The translations under genes were made by a program, and so were the position numbers. Positions 44,728 through 54,699 of a DNA stretch of 64,000 bases are shown one piece after another. This DNA comes from Nitrosomonadales bacterium. GTDB taxonomy: Bacteria > Pseudomonadota > Gammaproteobacteria > Burkholderiales > Gallionellaceae. Position 1 is the first letter of the stretch. Each line of letters opens with the position of its first letter. The notes under the pieces were generated by a model that was given only the letters and a program-made list of their open reading frames with translations, did not search any database and was not told the origin of the DNA. The stretch is from contig JAHFQZ010000004.1 of NCBI GenBank assembly GCA_023259055.1, positions 186,001-250,000 of the forward strand. Direction: 5' to 3'.

Positions 44728-46437
44728 ATGGAGTTGACTGGTGCGGAGATAGTTATCCGCTGCTTGCAGGAAGAGCAGGTGGAGTATTTGTTTGGCTATC
44801 CCGGTGGGGCAGTGCTGTTCATTTATGACGCATTGTTTCAGCAGGATAAGGTCAAGCATATATTGGTGCGCCATGAACAAGCTGCAGTACATGCCGCCGA
44901 CGGTTACGCGCGCTCTTCCGACAAGGTGGGCGTAGCATTGGTTACCTCCGGTCCGGGGCTGACCAATGCTGTGACCGGCATTGCGACCGCTTATATGGAC
45001 TCTATTCCTATGGTCATTATCAGCGGCCAGGTTCCGACCTATGCTATCGGAGAAGATGCTTTTCAAGAGGTTGATGCGGTGGGCATTACCCGCCCCTGCG
45101 TGAAACACAATTTCCTGGTCAAGGACGTGAAGGACATTGCCTCGACCATCAAAAAAGCGTTTTACCTGGCCAAGTCGGGCCGACCCGGACCGGTATTGGT
45201 AGATATTCCCAAGGACGTGTCCAACCACAAAACCACTTTTGAATACCCACCCAGCGTAACCATCCGTTCCTATCATCCGGCCGGTAAGGGTGACAGCAGG
45301 CAGATCAGGCTCGCAGGGCAGATGTTGCTGGAAGCTAAGAGGCCCATGATCTATGCGGGTGGCGGTGTAGTGCTTTCCGGCGCATCCGCGCAATTGGCCG
45401 ACCTGGTGCGCTTGCTGGGCTTCCCTTGTACCAATACGTTGATGGGCTTGGGTGGTTTTCCGGCCAGCGACAAGCACTTTGTCGGTATGCTGGGGATGCA
45501 CGGCACTTATGAAGCGAACATGGCGATGCAGCATTGTGATGTGCTGTTGGCGGTCGGCGCGCGCTTCGATGACCGCGTGATCGGCAACGTCGAACATTTT
45601 GCCGAAGTGCCGCGCAAGATCATTCACATCGACATTGATCCAGCCTCGATTGCCAAGCGCGTCAAGGTGGATGTGCCCATAGTCGGCGACGTCAAGCTGG
45701 TGCTCGATGAGTTGCTGGATGTGCTGCGCGGCGGCAGTAAGACGCCCGCTGCAGCGGAAGTGGTCGCATGGTGGAAACAGGTGGACGAGTGGCGCGCCAT
45801 AGGCGGCGGGCTGCGCTACAAGAATTCTTCGGAAATCATCAAGCCGCAATTCGTGATCGAGAAGCTGCATGAAATCACCGGCGGCGATGCGTTTATCACG
45901 TCCGACGTCGGCCAGCATCAAATGTGGACTGCACAGTATTACAAGTTCGACAAGCCGCGCCGCTGGATCACTTCCGGAGGCTTGGGCACGATGGGCTTCG
46001 GCCTGCCTGCGGCGATGGGCGTACAGATGGTGAACCCCGGCGCAACGGTTGCCTGCGTGACGGGCGAAGGCAGCATCCAGATGAACATTCAGGAACTGTC
46101 CACCTGCAAGCAATTCCACTTGCCGATCAAGATTGTCTCGCTCAACAACGGCTATCTTGGTATGGTGCGGCAGTGGCAGGAGTTCTTCCACGGCAACCGA
46201 TATTCCGAAACTTATATGAACGCGCTGCCGGATTTCGTCAGGCTGGCTGAGGCCTACGGACATGTAGGCATGCGCATCGTAAATCCAGCGGACGTCGAGC
46301 CAGCATTGAAAGAAGCTTTCGCGCGCAAGAATGACCTGGTATTCATGGATTTCAAGACCGACCCGACGGAAAACGTGTTTCCGATGGTTCCAGGCGGCAA
46401 GGGCTTGTCGCAGATAATCCTGGCGGAGGAATTGTAA
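44728..46437 (+). CDS. ilvB: Acetolactate synthase, large (catalytic) subunit
   Basis: 569 residues. Three TPP-enzyme domains are visible: the N-terminal PYR domain with the catalytic Glu in VRHEQAAVHAADGYAR, a central FAD-binding domain (about 190-345) and the C-terminal PP domain with the TPP motif GEGSIQMNIQEL..NN. It condenses two pyruvate, or pyruvate with 2-ketobutyrate, to acetohydroxyacids, the first step of valine, leucine and isoleucine synthesis. ATG 44728 has GAGG 9 bases upstream. The regulatory subunit gene follows with overlapping codons (TAATG). Confidence 0.97.
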   Translation: MELTGAEIVIRCLQEEQVEYLFGYPGGAVLFIYDALFQQDKVKHILVRHEQAAVHAADGYARSSDKVGVALVTSGPGLTNAVTGIATAYMDSIPMVIISGQVPTYAIGEDAFQEVDAVGITRPCVKHNFLVKDVKDIASTIKKAFYLAKSGRPGPVLVDIPKDVSNHKTTFEYPPSVTIRSYHPAGKGDSRQIRLAGQMLLEAKRPMIYAGGGVVLSGASAQLADLVRLLGFPCTNTLMGLGGFPASDKHFVGMLGMHGTYEANMAMQHCDVLLAVGARFDDRVIGNVEHFAEVPRKIIHIDIDPASIAKRVKVDVPIVGDVKLVLDELLDVLRGGSKTPAAAEVVAWWKQVDEWRAIGGGLRYKNSSEIIKPQFVIEKLHEITGGDAFITSDVGQHQMWTAQYYKFDKPRRWITSGGLGTMGFGLPAAMGVQMVNPGATVACVTGEGSIQMNIQELSTCKQFHLPIKIVSLNNGYLGMVRQWQEFFHGNRYSETYMNALPDFVRLAEAYGHVGMRIVNPADVEPALKEAFARKNDLVFMDFKTDPTENVFPMVPGGKGLSQIILAEEL

Positions 46438-46928
46438 TGCGGCATATTATTTCCCTGCTGATGGAAAACGAGGCTGGTGCACTGTCGCGCGTCGCCGGTT
46501 TGTTCTCGGCACGTGGCTACAATATCGAATCACTAACTGTGGCGCCAACCGAGGATCCGACTTTGTCTCGCATGACCATCGTAACCAGCGGCTCGGATGC
46601 GGTGATCGAACAGATCAACAAACAACTTAACAAGCTGGTGGATGTCGCGGCTTTGATCGATTTGAACGATGGCGAGCATCTTGAACGTGAGCTGATGCTT
46701 GTCAAGGTCAGTGCTCATAGCGGTAATCGCGAGGAGCTAAAGCGTATCTCGGATATTTTTCATGGGCATATTATTGATGTGTCGAAACACACTTGCACGA
46801 TAGAATTGACAAACACCTGCGCCATGCTGGACAGTTTTCTGGAAGCGATTGGCCGCGATTTGATTTTGGAAACAGTACGTACCGGTGCTTCCGGCATCGG
46901 CCGCGGCGAGAGAATTTTGAAACTTTGA
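46437..46928 (+). CDS. ilvH: Acetolactate synthase, small (regulatory) subunit
   Basis: 163 residues. The N-terminal ACT domain reads MRHIISLLMENEAGALSRV..FSARGYNIESLTV, which binds valine for feedback inhibition, and a C-terminal ACT-like domain follows (ELMLVKVSAH..., HIIDVSKHTCTIELT). Its start overlaps the ilvB stop by one base, so the two subunits are made in balance. Standard length for bacterial IlvH. Confidence 0.97.
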   Translation: MRHIISLLMENEAGALSRVAGLFSARGYNIESLTVAPTEDPTLSRMTIVTSGSDAVIEQINKQLNKLVDVAALIDLNDGEHLERELMLVKVSAHSGNREELKRISDIFHGHIIDVSKHTCTIELTNTCAMLDSFLEAIGRDLILETVRTGASGIGRGERILKL

Positions 46929-47966
<1,038 letters not shown>

Positions 47967-47971
47967 AGGGC

Positions 47972-48056
47972 AGTCGTTAGACGTTAGACGCTAGTAGTAA
48001 GTTAAAGGCAAAACCTTAGCTTCCAACTAGTGACTAACGGCTAACGACTAGCGACT
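47972..48056. repeat. Imperfect inverted repeat with iterated CTAACG-type units
   Basis: Bases 47972-47995 and 48033-48056 are reverse complements with 20 of 24 matches, around a 37-base loop. Each arm contains short near-repeats such as CGTTAGAC twice on the left and CTAACG/CTAGCGAC on the right. It fills the ilvC-psd gap. It may slow or partly terminate transcription within the operon, or be a dispersed intergenic repeat. Confidence 0.7.
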
Positions 48057-48058
48057 CA

Positions 48059-48709
48059 ATGAATTCATATCCTCACCCCATCATCGCCCGCGAAGGCTGG
48101 CCGTTCCTGGCGATAGCGCTGGTTATGGCAATTGCCGCCACCCTCTGGTGCGCCACATGGTCCATCCTATTATGGATCATCGCGCTATTCGTGCTGCAAT
48201 TTTTCCGTGACCCGGCGCGCGAGATTCCGCAGGATCCCGGTGCGGTGCTGTCGCCCGCCGACGGGCGTATTGTCGCAGTGGAACGCGTCAACGATCCTTA
48301 TGTGCAGCGCGAGGCCATCAAGGTCAGCGTGTTCATGAACGTGTTCAACGTGCATTCCAACCGCAGCCCGGTGGACGGCACGGTGCAGCAAGTCTGGTAT
48401 TTTCCCGGCAAGTTTGTAAATGCCGATCTCGACAAAGCATCCACGGAAAACGAGCGCAACGCGGTGTGGCTTAAAACAGCCAACGGTACGGACATTACCT
48501 CGGTGCAAGTGGCGGGTCTGATTGCGCGGCGCATTCTTTGTTACGTCAAGGCCGGCGATGTGCTGGCTCGCGGCCAGCGCTATGGGTTTATCCGTTTCGG
48601 CTCACGTGTGGATGTGTACCTGCCGCTGGAAGCCGGTGTGAAAGTCAGCATCGGCGACAAGGTGTCGGCGACCACCACAATCTTGGCAATACTTCCGCAA
48701 AACGGTTAA
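48059..48709 (+). CDS. psd: Phosphatidylserine decarboxylase (proenzyme, short type)
   Basis: 216 residues. An N-terminal membrane region (about 15-45) precedes [24 protein letters not shown] and [19 protein letters not shown], typical of the short (archaeal-type) PSD-B2-like family. The self-cleavage site is in [12 protein letters not shown], where the Gly-Ser bond breaks to give the pyruvoyl-bearing alpha chain. It makes phosphatidylethanolamine from phosphatidylserine, pairing with pssA downstream. Confidence 0.95.
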   Translation: MNSYPHPIIAREGWPFLAIALVMAIAATLWCATWSILLWIIALFVLQFFRDPAREIPQDPGAVLSPADGRIVAVERVNDPYVQREAIKVSVFMNVFNVHSNRSPVDGTVQQVWYFPGKFVNADLDKASTENERNAVWLKTANGTDITSVQVAGLIARRILCYVKAGDVLARGQRYGFIRFGSRVDVYLPLEAGVKVSIGDKVSATTTILAILPQNG

Positions 48710-48763
48710 TCTAACGGACATGGCAAGTAGCCACCACTAAAAATGAAACTTACCCTGCCCGTT

Positions 48764-48801
48764 CCCTCACCTCAATCCTCTCCCGCAAGCGGGCGAGGAG
48801 G
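48764..48801. repeat. Dispersed intergenic hairpin repeat (CCTCTCCCGC-type)
   Basis: After CCCTCACCTCAAT comes a hairpin, CCTCTCCCG (48777-48785) with CGGGCGAGG (48790-48798), one mismatch and a 4-base loop. This CCCTCACC...CTCTCCCGCAAGCGGG pattern is one I know as a widespread intergenic repeat in proteobacteria. It lies in the psd-pssA gap. Confidence 0.55.
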
Positions 48802-48836
48802 CGAACGAATCGCTACGCGAGTTTCACATTAAACGC

Positions 48837-49586
48837 ATGGACGAATTCAATACACGCCAACCGATGAATCTGCGCAAGCGCGGAATTTATCTGCTGCCCA
48901 ACCTGTTTACCACCGGCGCGCTGTTCGCGGGCTTCTACGCCATTGTGCAGGCGATGAACCTCCGGTTCGAGTTTGCAGCAGTGGCGATTTTCATCGCCAT
49001 GGTGCTGGATGGGCTGGACGGGCGTGTGGCGCGTTTGACGCATACGCAAAGCGAATTCGGCGCTGAATATGACAGTCTGTCCGACATGGTATCGTTTGGT
49101 GTCGCACCTTCTCTGGTGATTTACGAATGGGCATTCAGGGGATTGGGTAAGTTGGGCTGGTTTGCAGCATTTATATATTGCGCAGCCACCGCGCTGCGCT
49201 TGGCGCGCTTCAACACCAATATCGACGTGGTCGATAAACGTTATTTCCAGGGCTTGCCCAGCCCTGCCGCCGCCGCCCTGGTTGCAGGTTTTGTCTGGGT
49301 GATGCTGGACTATGGTTTTAAGGGCGAGGAAGTGAGCTGGTATGCGGCGGCATTAACCGTGTTTGCGGGACTGAGCATGGTCAGCAATCTGCCTTTCTAC
49401 AGCTTTAAAGACATCAACATGCGCAAGAGCGTACCATTTGTTGTGATATTTCTGATAGCGCTGTTCTTCATTCTGATTTCAAGCTATCCGCCCGGCGTGC
49501 TGTTTGCCTTGTTTCTGGTTTATGCCTTGTCCGGCTATGTGCTGTGGCTGATGCGGCTGCGCAAAAAACAACAGCCCGTTGCGTGA
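48837..49586 (+). CDS. pssA: CDP-diacylglycerol-serine O-phosphatidyltransferase
   Basis: 249 residues with about eight hydrophobic segments. The CDP-alcohol phosphatidyltransferase motif D-G-x2-D-G-R-x-A-R-x8-G-x3-D-x3-D is complete, from DGLDGRVAR to GAEYDSLSD. It makes phosphatidylserine from CDP-diacylglycerol and serine at the inner membrane, supplying Psd upstream. No strong ribosome-binding site is evident at ATG 48837; an alternative in-frame ATG lies at 48864. The leuA promoter -35 overlaps its stop codon. Confidence 0.95.
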   Translation: MDEFNTRQPMNLRKRGIYLLPNLFTTGALFAGFYAIVQAMNLRFEFAAVAIFIAMVLDGLDGRVARLTHTQSEFGAEYDSLSDMVSFGVAPSLVIYEWAFRGLGKLGWFAAFIYCAATALRLARFNTNIDVVDKRYFQGLPSPAAAALVAGFVWVMLDYGFKGEEVSWYAAALTVFAGLSMVSNLPFYSFKDINMRKSVPFVVIFLIALFFILISSYPPGVLFALFLVYALSGYVLWLMRLRKKQQPVA

Positions 49587-49607
49587 GCTGATAAAACTCG
49601 TTATATT
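49579..49607 (+). promoter_or_regulatory. Probable promoter of leuA leader
   Basis: TTGCGT at 49579-49584 and TATATT at 49602-49607 are separated by 17 bases. The expected transcription start is near 49614, which is also the ATG of the leader peptide, so the leader transcript may be leaderless or nearly so. The -35 box overlaps the pssA stop codon. Confidence 0.5.
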
Positions 49608-49613
49608 CCACCC

Positions 49614-49694
49614 ATGCACTTCTCTACACATATCGCAACACTCCACTCAACGTTCAGCCTGCTGGCTGCGCTGCTGCTGCGTAGCGCGCGCTAA
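49614..49694 (+). CDS. leuL: Leucine-rich leader peptide upstream of leuA (26 aa)
   Basis: An ATG-TAA frame of 26 codons ending 81 bases before leuA. Its second half reads LLAALLLR: five of eight codons are CTG (Leu). This is the arrangement expected for a ribosome-mediated attenuator that senses charged tRNA-Leu. The stop codon lies inside the first of two competing hairpins. No separate ribosome-binding site is visible, but the predicted transcription start falls at the ATG. The name is by analogy; the sequence is not similar to E. coli LeuL. Confidence 0.65.
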   Translation: MHFSTHIATLHSTFSLLAALLLRSAR

Positions 49695-49761
49695 TCATAT
49701 TCCCCCAAAATTGAAATATGCGCGCTAACCGTGTATTGGTAGCGCAGGTTTAACCTGTTTT
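49683..49761 (+). promoter_or_regulatory. Attenuator-like alternative hairpins before leuA
   Basis: Hairpin A pairs AGCGCGC (49683-49689) plus ATATT (49697-49701) with the continuous arm AATATGCGCGCT (49715-49726). Hairpin B pairs GCGCTAACC (49722-49730, one bulged A) with GGTAGCGC (49738-49745). A and B share bases 49722-49726, so they exclude each other. A short third stem, CAGG/CCTG (49745-49757), is followed by TTTT. Which one terminates is unclear because no classical T-run follows A or B. Confidence 0.5.
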
Positions 49762-49775
49762 CATCGGAGTTCAGT

Positions 49776-51311
49776 ATGACAAACAAATTGATAATTTTTG
49801 ATACCACTTTGCGTGATGGCGAGCAGAGTCCGGGCGCGGCGATGACCAGAGAGATGAAAATCCGCATCGCTCGTCAATTGGAAAAATTGGGCGTTGATGT
49901 CATTGAGGCAGGTTTTGCCGCAGCCAGCCAGGGTGATTTTGATGCCGTGCATGCGGTGGCCGGAATCGTTAAAGATGCTGCCGTCTGTTCATTGGCGCGC
50001 GCCAGCGATAATGACGTGCGCCGCGCCGGCGAAGCGATACAGCCAGCCAAGTTGGGGCGTATCCACACATTTATTGCCACCAGCCAGATTCACATGCAGC
50101 ACAAGTTGCGCATGTCTCCCGATCAGGTGGTAGAGCGCGCGGTGAGAGCGGTGAAGTTGGCGCTGGAATATACCGACGACGTGGAATTTTCCGCCGAGGA
50201 TGCAGTGCGCTCGGATATGGATTTTCTGGTGCGCGTGTTTGATGCGGTGATCAAGGCCGGAGCCAGAACGCTGAATGTGCCGGATACCGTGGGCTATTCG
50301 ATTCCTGCCGCGTGGGGTGAGCGCATCAAACAGTTGATAGAGCGTGTGCCGGATTCGGACAAAGTGATCTGGTCTACACACTGTCACAACGATCTGGGGC
50401 TGGCGGTGGCTAATTCATTGTCTGCGGTGATGAACGGCGCGCGCCAGGTCGAATGCACCATTAATGGCCTCGGCGAACGTGCCGGCAACGCCTCACTGGA
50501 AGAAATCGTGATGGCGGTGAAAACCCGTCGAGATATATTTAATCTGGATACGCGCATCGACACCACGCAGATCGTGCCTACCTCCAAACTGGTCTCAAGT
50601 ATCACCGGCTATCCTGTGCAACCGAACAAGGCGATTGTTGGCGCAAACGCGTTTGCGCACGAATCCGGCATTCATCAGGACGGGGTGCTCAAGCACCGCG
50701 AGACCTACGAAATCATGCGTGCCGAAGACGTGGGCTGGAATGCAAACAAATTAACCTTGGGCAAACTCTCCGGGCGCAATGCCTTGCGCCAGCGTTTCAC
50801 TGCGCTGAACATCGAGTTCGCTTCGGAAGACGCGTTTAATGCAGCGTTTCAGCACTTCAAGGAATTGGCGGATCGCAAGAGCGAGATTTTCGACGAAGAC
50901 TTGCAAGCGCTCGTCAGTGATGAAGCGGTTGCCCAAGTCAGCGAGCATTATCGCCTGGTGGCAATGGGAGCGCATTCTGAAACCGGTGTGTTGCCGGTGG
51001 CGCGAGTGGTGATGAGTATAGACGGTGCCGAGTATCAAGCCGATGCGCAAGGCGGCGGGCCAGTGGATGCCACCTTCAAGGCGATAGAACAAATCGTCAA
51101 CAGCGGCACCGAGTTGCAATTATTTTCCGTGAACAACATCACCAGCGGCACCGACGCGCAGGGGGAAGTGACTGTGCGTCTTTCCAAAGGCGGGCGTATC
51201 GTAAATGGGCAGGGCGCGGATACCGACATTGTGGTTGCTTCTGCCAAGGCTTATTTAAACGCGCTTAATAAATTGCACAGCAGGCTGGAACGTGCTCACC
51301 CGCAGGTGTGA
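49776..51311 (+). CDS. leuA: 2-isopropylmalate synthase
   Basis: 511 residues. An HMGL-like TIM barrel begins [19 protein letters not shown]; the metal-binding [13 protein letters not shown] and [13 protein letters not shown] motifs follow. The C-terminal 120 residues form the LeuA regulatory domain for leucine feedback inhibition. It makes 2-isopropylmalate from 2-oxoisovalerate and acetyl-CoA. GGAG at 49766-49769 precedes the ATG by 6 bases. The leader peptide and hairpins upstream suggest leucine-dependent attenuation. Confidence 0.98.
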   Translation: MTNKLIIFDTTLRDGEQSPGAAMTREMKIRIARQLEKLGVDVIEAGFAAASQGDFDAVHAVAGIVKDAAVCSLARASDNDVRRAGEAIQPAKLGRIHTFIATSQIHMQHKLRMSPDQVVERAVRAVKLALEYTDDVEFSAEDAVRSDMDFLVRVFDAVIKAGARTLNVPDTVGYSIPAAWGERIKQLIERVPDSDKVIWSTHCHNDLGLAVANSLSAVMNGARQVECTINGLGERAGNASLEEIVMAVKTRRDIFNLDTRIDTTQIVPTSKLVSSITGYPVQPNKAIVGANAFAHESGIHQDGVLKHRETYEIMRAEDVGWNANKLTLGKLSGRNALRQRFTALNIEFASEDAFNAAFQHFKELADRKSEIFDEDLQALVSDEAVAQVSEHYRLVAMGAHSETGVLPVARVVMSIDGAEYQADAQGGGPVDATFKAIEQIVNSGTELQLFSVNNITSGTDAQGEVTVRLSKGGRIVNGQGADTDIVVASAKAYLNALNKLHSRLERAHPQV

Positions 51312-51501
51312 ATTTATTGGATATCTCTCGCCTGAAAAAGTGAGTTCGCGTGACGCTTTTGTTCTTCAGTTGTTCAGGTTTGCGAAAAAGTATCGCGATA
51401 ATGTCGGTTGGACAGTGCAACTGTAGTTACGATAAGCTGATATTGTTGTAGTTGCCAAGAAAATGTAAATCAAACATCAAATAAGAGAAAGGTTGTTTAT
51501 T

Positions 51502-52218
51502 ATGAAGAAAAATTTTGCGTTAATATGTGTTTTGGCCTGTTTTGTACAACCGGTTTGGGCGGCCAACATCAGTACGCTGGGCAATTTGAGCCAAGCGGAC
51601 TTTAAATTATTCTCCGAAGATTTGGGGGCGGCATTGAGCTACAAATCCGTCACGCCTGCAGCTCCGCTAGGCGTCACTGGTTTTGAATTGGGTGTCGGGG
51701 TAACCACGACCAAAATGAACAATCCGCAGCTCTGGAGTACAGTCACTGGCGGGGGCGGCTCGCTTAGCTCCATGATTTTGCCGAAACTGTATATATACAA
51801 AGGGCTGCCGTTTAACATTGATGTGGCAGCTTTTTATTCCCGCGTGCCAACCACCAACATCAAACTGACTGGGCTGGAATTGCGCTACGCCATACTCGAA
51901 GGGGGGGTGGCATCACCCGCAGTTGCCATTCGCGGATCGATGACCAAATTGAGCGGCGTGGATCAGCTGGCATTGGGCACTAAAAATCTGGATGTTTCCA
52001 TTTCCAAGGGGTTCACGATTTTTACGCCGTACGCAGGCGTTGGAAGTGTTTGGGTAGACAGTAATCCAAATGCTGGTGCACTGACGAAGGAGACTTTTCG
52101 GCAAAGCAAGTTTTTTGCCGGGGCCAATATCAACTTGGGATTCAGCAACTTTGCCATTGAATATGACAAAACCGGCTCAGCCACCTCCTATAGCGCCAAG
52201 CTGGGTTTCCGTTTTTAG
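51502..52218 (+). CDS. Exported beta-barrel-like outer-membrane protein, unidentified
   Basis: 238 residues. A signal peptide (MKKNFALICVLACFVQPVWA) is cut before ANISTLGNL. The mature part alternates short beta-like segments with Gly, Ser and aromatic residues and ends in AKLGFRF, a C-terminal Phe typical of BAM-assembled barrels. I do not recognise a specific family. AGAAAGG precedes ATG 51502. It stands alone between leuA and a YihY-like gene, so its role cannot be inferred from neighbours. Confidence 0.7.
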   Translation: MKKNFALICVLACFVQPVWAANISTLGNLSQADFKLFSEDLGAALSYKSVTPAAPLGVTGFELGVGVTTTKMNNPQLWSTVTGGGGSLSSMILPKLYIYKGLPFNIDVAAFYSRVPTTNIKLTGLELRYAILEGGVASPAVAIRGSMTKLSGVDQLALGTKNLDVSISKGFTIFTPYAGVGSVWVDSNPNAGALTKETFRQSKFFAGANINLGFSNFAIEYDKTGSATSYSAKLGFRF

Positions 52219-52256
52219 CAGATCGCTGTCAAAAATGCGTCCATTGGGCAGTTAAG

Positions 52257-52358
52257 TTGGCTGCCCAGCCTGCGGTAGGGACGCGTGCCGTGCCCCTGCT
52301 TTCCATTTTCGGTGTCGGCTTGGCCGGCTTGGGATTATGGGGATCGAAGCAACCATGA
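52257..52358 (+). pseudogene. Short frame ending in a sorting-signal-like tail, possible remnant
   Basis: A 33-codon frame from TTG 52257, without a ribosome-binding site, ends VPLLSIFGVGLAGLGLWG then SKQP. A VPxLS-like motif, one hydrophobic helix and a short polar end recall the C-terminal tails of IPTL/PEP-CTERM-type exported proteins, but the tail lacks the usual basic end. It may be the 3' remnant of a lost gene. It overlaps the start of the YihY-like gene in another frame. Confidence 0.25.
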
Positions 52359-53578
52359 AAAATAATTGGCTGAATTTTTTTAATTTTATGCGCTTCATCG
52401 TGGCGCGGTTTAATCATGACCGCTGTATACAGATTGCCGCAAGCCTGACCTTTACTACCCTGCTGTCGCTGGTTCCCTTGATTACCATCGCGTTAGCGAT
52501 GTTTTCTGCATTTCCGGTGTTTGAGGATTTTTCTGCACAGATAAAGGTTTACCTGCTCAATAACTTGATGCCGGATATGGCTGGAAAGATCATTACGCAA
52601 TATACGCAGCAGTTCGCCGACAGCGCAACACGCCTTACGGCGGTGGGGATCGCGTTTTTAGCGGTTACTGCGATGTCGATGATGCTAACCATAGATCAGG
52701 CGTTTAATACTATCTGGAGAGTGAATCGTCCGCGCCCTTTGCTCAAACGGCTGGTTATTTACTGGGCGGTGCTGACACTTGCACCTTTGCTCATAGGCGC
52801 AAGTTTATCGTTAACGTCGTGGCTGGTCGGATTTTCCATGGGCTACGCCGAGCATGTTCCGGTATTTGGCGTGGGCGTATTGAAGGCGCTGCCAGTATTG
52901 TTTACCACTTTGGCGTTTGCCATGTTGTTCCGGCTCGTGCCGAATCGCTATGTGCCGCATTCACATGCGCTGATAGGGGCACTTGTGGCCGCATTCGTCT
53001 TTGAGTCCATGAACCGTGTTTTCGGTTATTACATCAGCCATTTCCCAACCTACAAATTAGTATATGGCGCGTTTGCAAGTGTACCAATTTTCCTGATGTG
53101 GATTTACCTGTCCTGGTTGGCAATATTGATTGGCGCTGTCATTTCGGCCTCACTTTCGCATTGGCGCACTCCAGCGACACAGCATTTATTGCCAGCTACC
53201 CAATTGCTGGATGCTTTGCGAGTGATGCAAATCATGGCAAACGGTTTTCAGCAGGGCAAGGTGAGCTCTTTCGGAGAAATGTCCAAATCACTGCATCTCG
53301 GCTATGACGCGCTGGAAAATATCCTCGAGAAGCTGGCAAGGGCCGACATGGTGCGTAAAGCAGAAGAGCATGGCTGGCTGCTGATGCGTGATGTGGGTCA
53401 TATTCGCGCCAACGAGCTACTACACTTGTTTGTTCTTGATCGAGGTACATTATCTGCTGGGCAAAATGATAGTCCATTGCAGCAATGGTTAGCGGCTTGC
53501 GTCGAACAACTTGAGCAAAGCACAAATCTGACTTTGCAGGAACTCTTTGCGCGCAGCCCAACGGAGCGCTTGCTTTGA
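52337..53578 (+). CDS. YihY/BrkB-family inner-membrane protein
   Basis: About 413 residues with six membrane helices (about 30-270). CIQIAASLTFTTLLSLVPLIT, AFNTIWRVNRPRPLLKRLVIYW and GALVAAFVFESMNRVFGYYI are family landmarks of the YihY/BrkB (formerly RNase BN) group. A cytoplasmic C-terminal extension of about 130 residues looks like a winged-helix domain (SFGEMSKSLHLGYDALENILEKLARADMV), which is longer than E. coli YihY. ATG 52337 and 52355 are both possible starts. The function of the family is unsettled; transport or membrane remodelling has been suggested. Confidence 0.88.
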   Translation: MGIEATMKNNWLNFFNFMRFIVARFNHDRCIQIAASLTFTTLLSLVPLITIALAMFSAFPVFEDFSAQIKVYLLNNLMPDMAGKIITQYTQQFADSATRLTAVGIAFLAVTAMSMMLTIDQAFNTIWRVNRPRPLLKRLVIYWAVLTLAPLLIGASLSLTSWLVGFSMGYAEHVPVFGVGVLKALPVLFTTLAFAMLFRLVPNRYVPHSHALIGALVAAFVFESMNRVFGYYISHFPTYKLVYGAFASVPIFLMWIYLSWLAILIGAVISASLSHWRTPATQHLLPATQLLDALRVMQIMANGFQQGKVSSFGEMSKSLHLGYDALENILEKLARADMVRKAEEHGWLLMRDVGHIRANELLHLFVLDRGTLSAGQNDSPLQQWLAACVEQLEQSTNLTLQELFARSPTERLL

Positions 53579-53627
53579 GATAACCATTTACGCTTTAATG
53601 TGTTACGTTTTTTGCGGGGAATTTTGC

Positions 53628-54209
53628 ATGGGATTGTTTGAGAAATTATTCGAGGGTGCATTGTGGAACAGTCGCTTCATCGTTATGACTGCCGTGATCG
53701 GCAGCCTGTTGGCAGGCATCGCGATTTTTTATATGGCTACGGTGGATGTTGTATATCTGTTTAAGCATGCCATGCACTATGCAGATACAGATTTAACAAC
53801 CGAGGCGCGCAAGTTATTGCATGACAGCACGGTTTCTCACATTGTCGAAGTGGTGGACGGTTATTTGCTGGCGACGGTGATGCTTATATTTTCACTGGGT
53901 CTATACGAGCTGTTCATCAGCGACATCAACCAAGCGCATGGAAGCAAGTCTTCCAGCAAGATATTGGTCATCGATAATCTGGATGATCTTAAATCGCGCC
54001 TGGCCAAGGTTATCTTGATGATTATGATCGTTACGCTGTTTGAGAATGCGCTGAACATGCATCTGAGCACTCCGCTGGACCTGGTTTATCTTGGCGCAAG
54101 TATCGCGCTGATCTCACTGGCGCTGTATTTGACCCATGCTTCCGAACATGGCACCGACGACGATACTGAGGCAGAGGGCAAGAAGACACCTGAAAAGCAT
54201 GCACACTAA
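53628..54209 (+). CDS. YqhA (UPF0114)-family inner-membrane protein
   Basis: 193 residues with about four membrane helices. SRFIVMTAVIGSLLAGIAIFY and VDGYLLATVMLIFSLGLYELFIS are typical of the YqhA/UPF0114 family, as is SSSKILVIDNLDDLKSRLAKVI. The acidic, Glu- and Asp-rich C-terminus is poorly conserved. Function unknown. GGGGA precedes ATG 53628 by 7 bases; the longer frame upstream overlaps the YihY-like gene. The TlpA-like gene follows closely. Confidence 0.85.
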   Translation: MGLFEKLFEGALWNSRFIVMTAVIGSLLAGIAIFYMATVDVVYLFKHAMHYADTDLTTEARKLLHDSTVSHIVEVVDGYLLATVMLIFSLGLYELFISDINQAHGSKSSSKILVIDNLDDLKSRLAKVILMIMIVTLFENALNMHLSTPLDLVYLGASIALISLALYLTHASEHGTDDDTEAEGKKTPEKHAH

Positions 54210-54240
54210 CCATTGCATAGGAGCACACAGGGCAGTTATT

Positions 54241-54699
54241 TTGCGCAAATTACTTATTTGGCTATTGCTGGCTTTGCCGTTATCAGGCTTTGCGGCAGGG
54301 TTTTCTCTGGAAGATATGCAAGGCAAAACCCACCGCCTGGAGGATTATCGCGGGAAATGGGTGCTGGTAAATTTTTGGGCAATCTGGTGTCCGCCGTGCA
54401 TGAGTGAAATTCCCGAATTGAACAGTTTGCACGACGCCCATAACGACAAGGATTTAGTCGTGATCAGCATCGCGATGGATTCTGGCTCGAAGAAAAAAGT
54501 CGCCGAATTTTCGCAGGCACATGGCATCAGTTATCCCGTGGTATTGGGCAACCGCAAGATAGCTGCGCAGATAGGAGAGATAGACGTACTTCCAACCAGT
54601 TTCCTGTATAGCCCAAATGGAGAACAAGTCAGTTATCAGGCGGGTGAGGTGACGCGCGAGAGCATCGAAACCTACATCAAAAACAAGAAATTAAACTAG
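54241..54699 (+). CDS. TlpA-like periplasmic thioredoxin-fold protein
   Basis: 152 residues from TTG 54241. A signal or anchor segment (LRKLLIWLLLALPLSGFAAG) is followed by a TlpA-type thioredoxin fold: LEDYRGKWVLVNFWAIWCPPCMSEIPEL with the CxxC pair (CPPC), then VLPTSFLYSPNGE with the cis-Pro. It probably reduces disulfides in the periplasm, for instance in cytochrome maturation. The start is uncertain: AGGG lies 8 bases before the TTG; ATG 54199 would add 14 residues and overlap the YqhA-like gene. It overlaps the lytic transglycosylase by four bases convergently. Confidence 0.85.
   Translation: MRKLLIWLLLALPLSGFAAGFSLEDMQGKTHRLEDYRGKWVLVNFWAIWCPPCMSEIPELNSLHDAHNDKDLVVISIAMDSGSKKKVAEFSQAHGISYPVVLGNRKIAAQIGEIDVLPTSFLYSPNGEQVSYQAGEVTRESIETYIKNKKLN

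Noticed and set aside
44623-46263. Long open frame on the - strand opposite ilvB (546 codons)
   Set aside because: It lies fully across ilvB, whose catalytic motifs are complete, and its translation is rich in His, Arg and Gln, as expected for an antisense shadow of a coding region.
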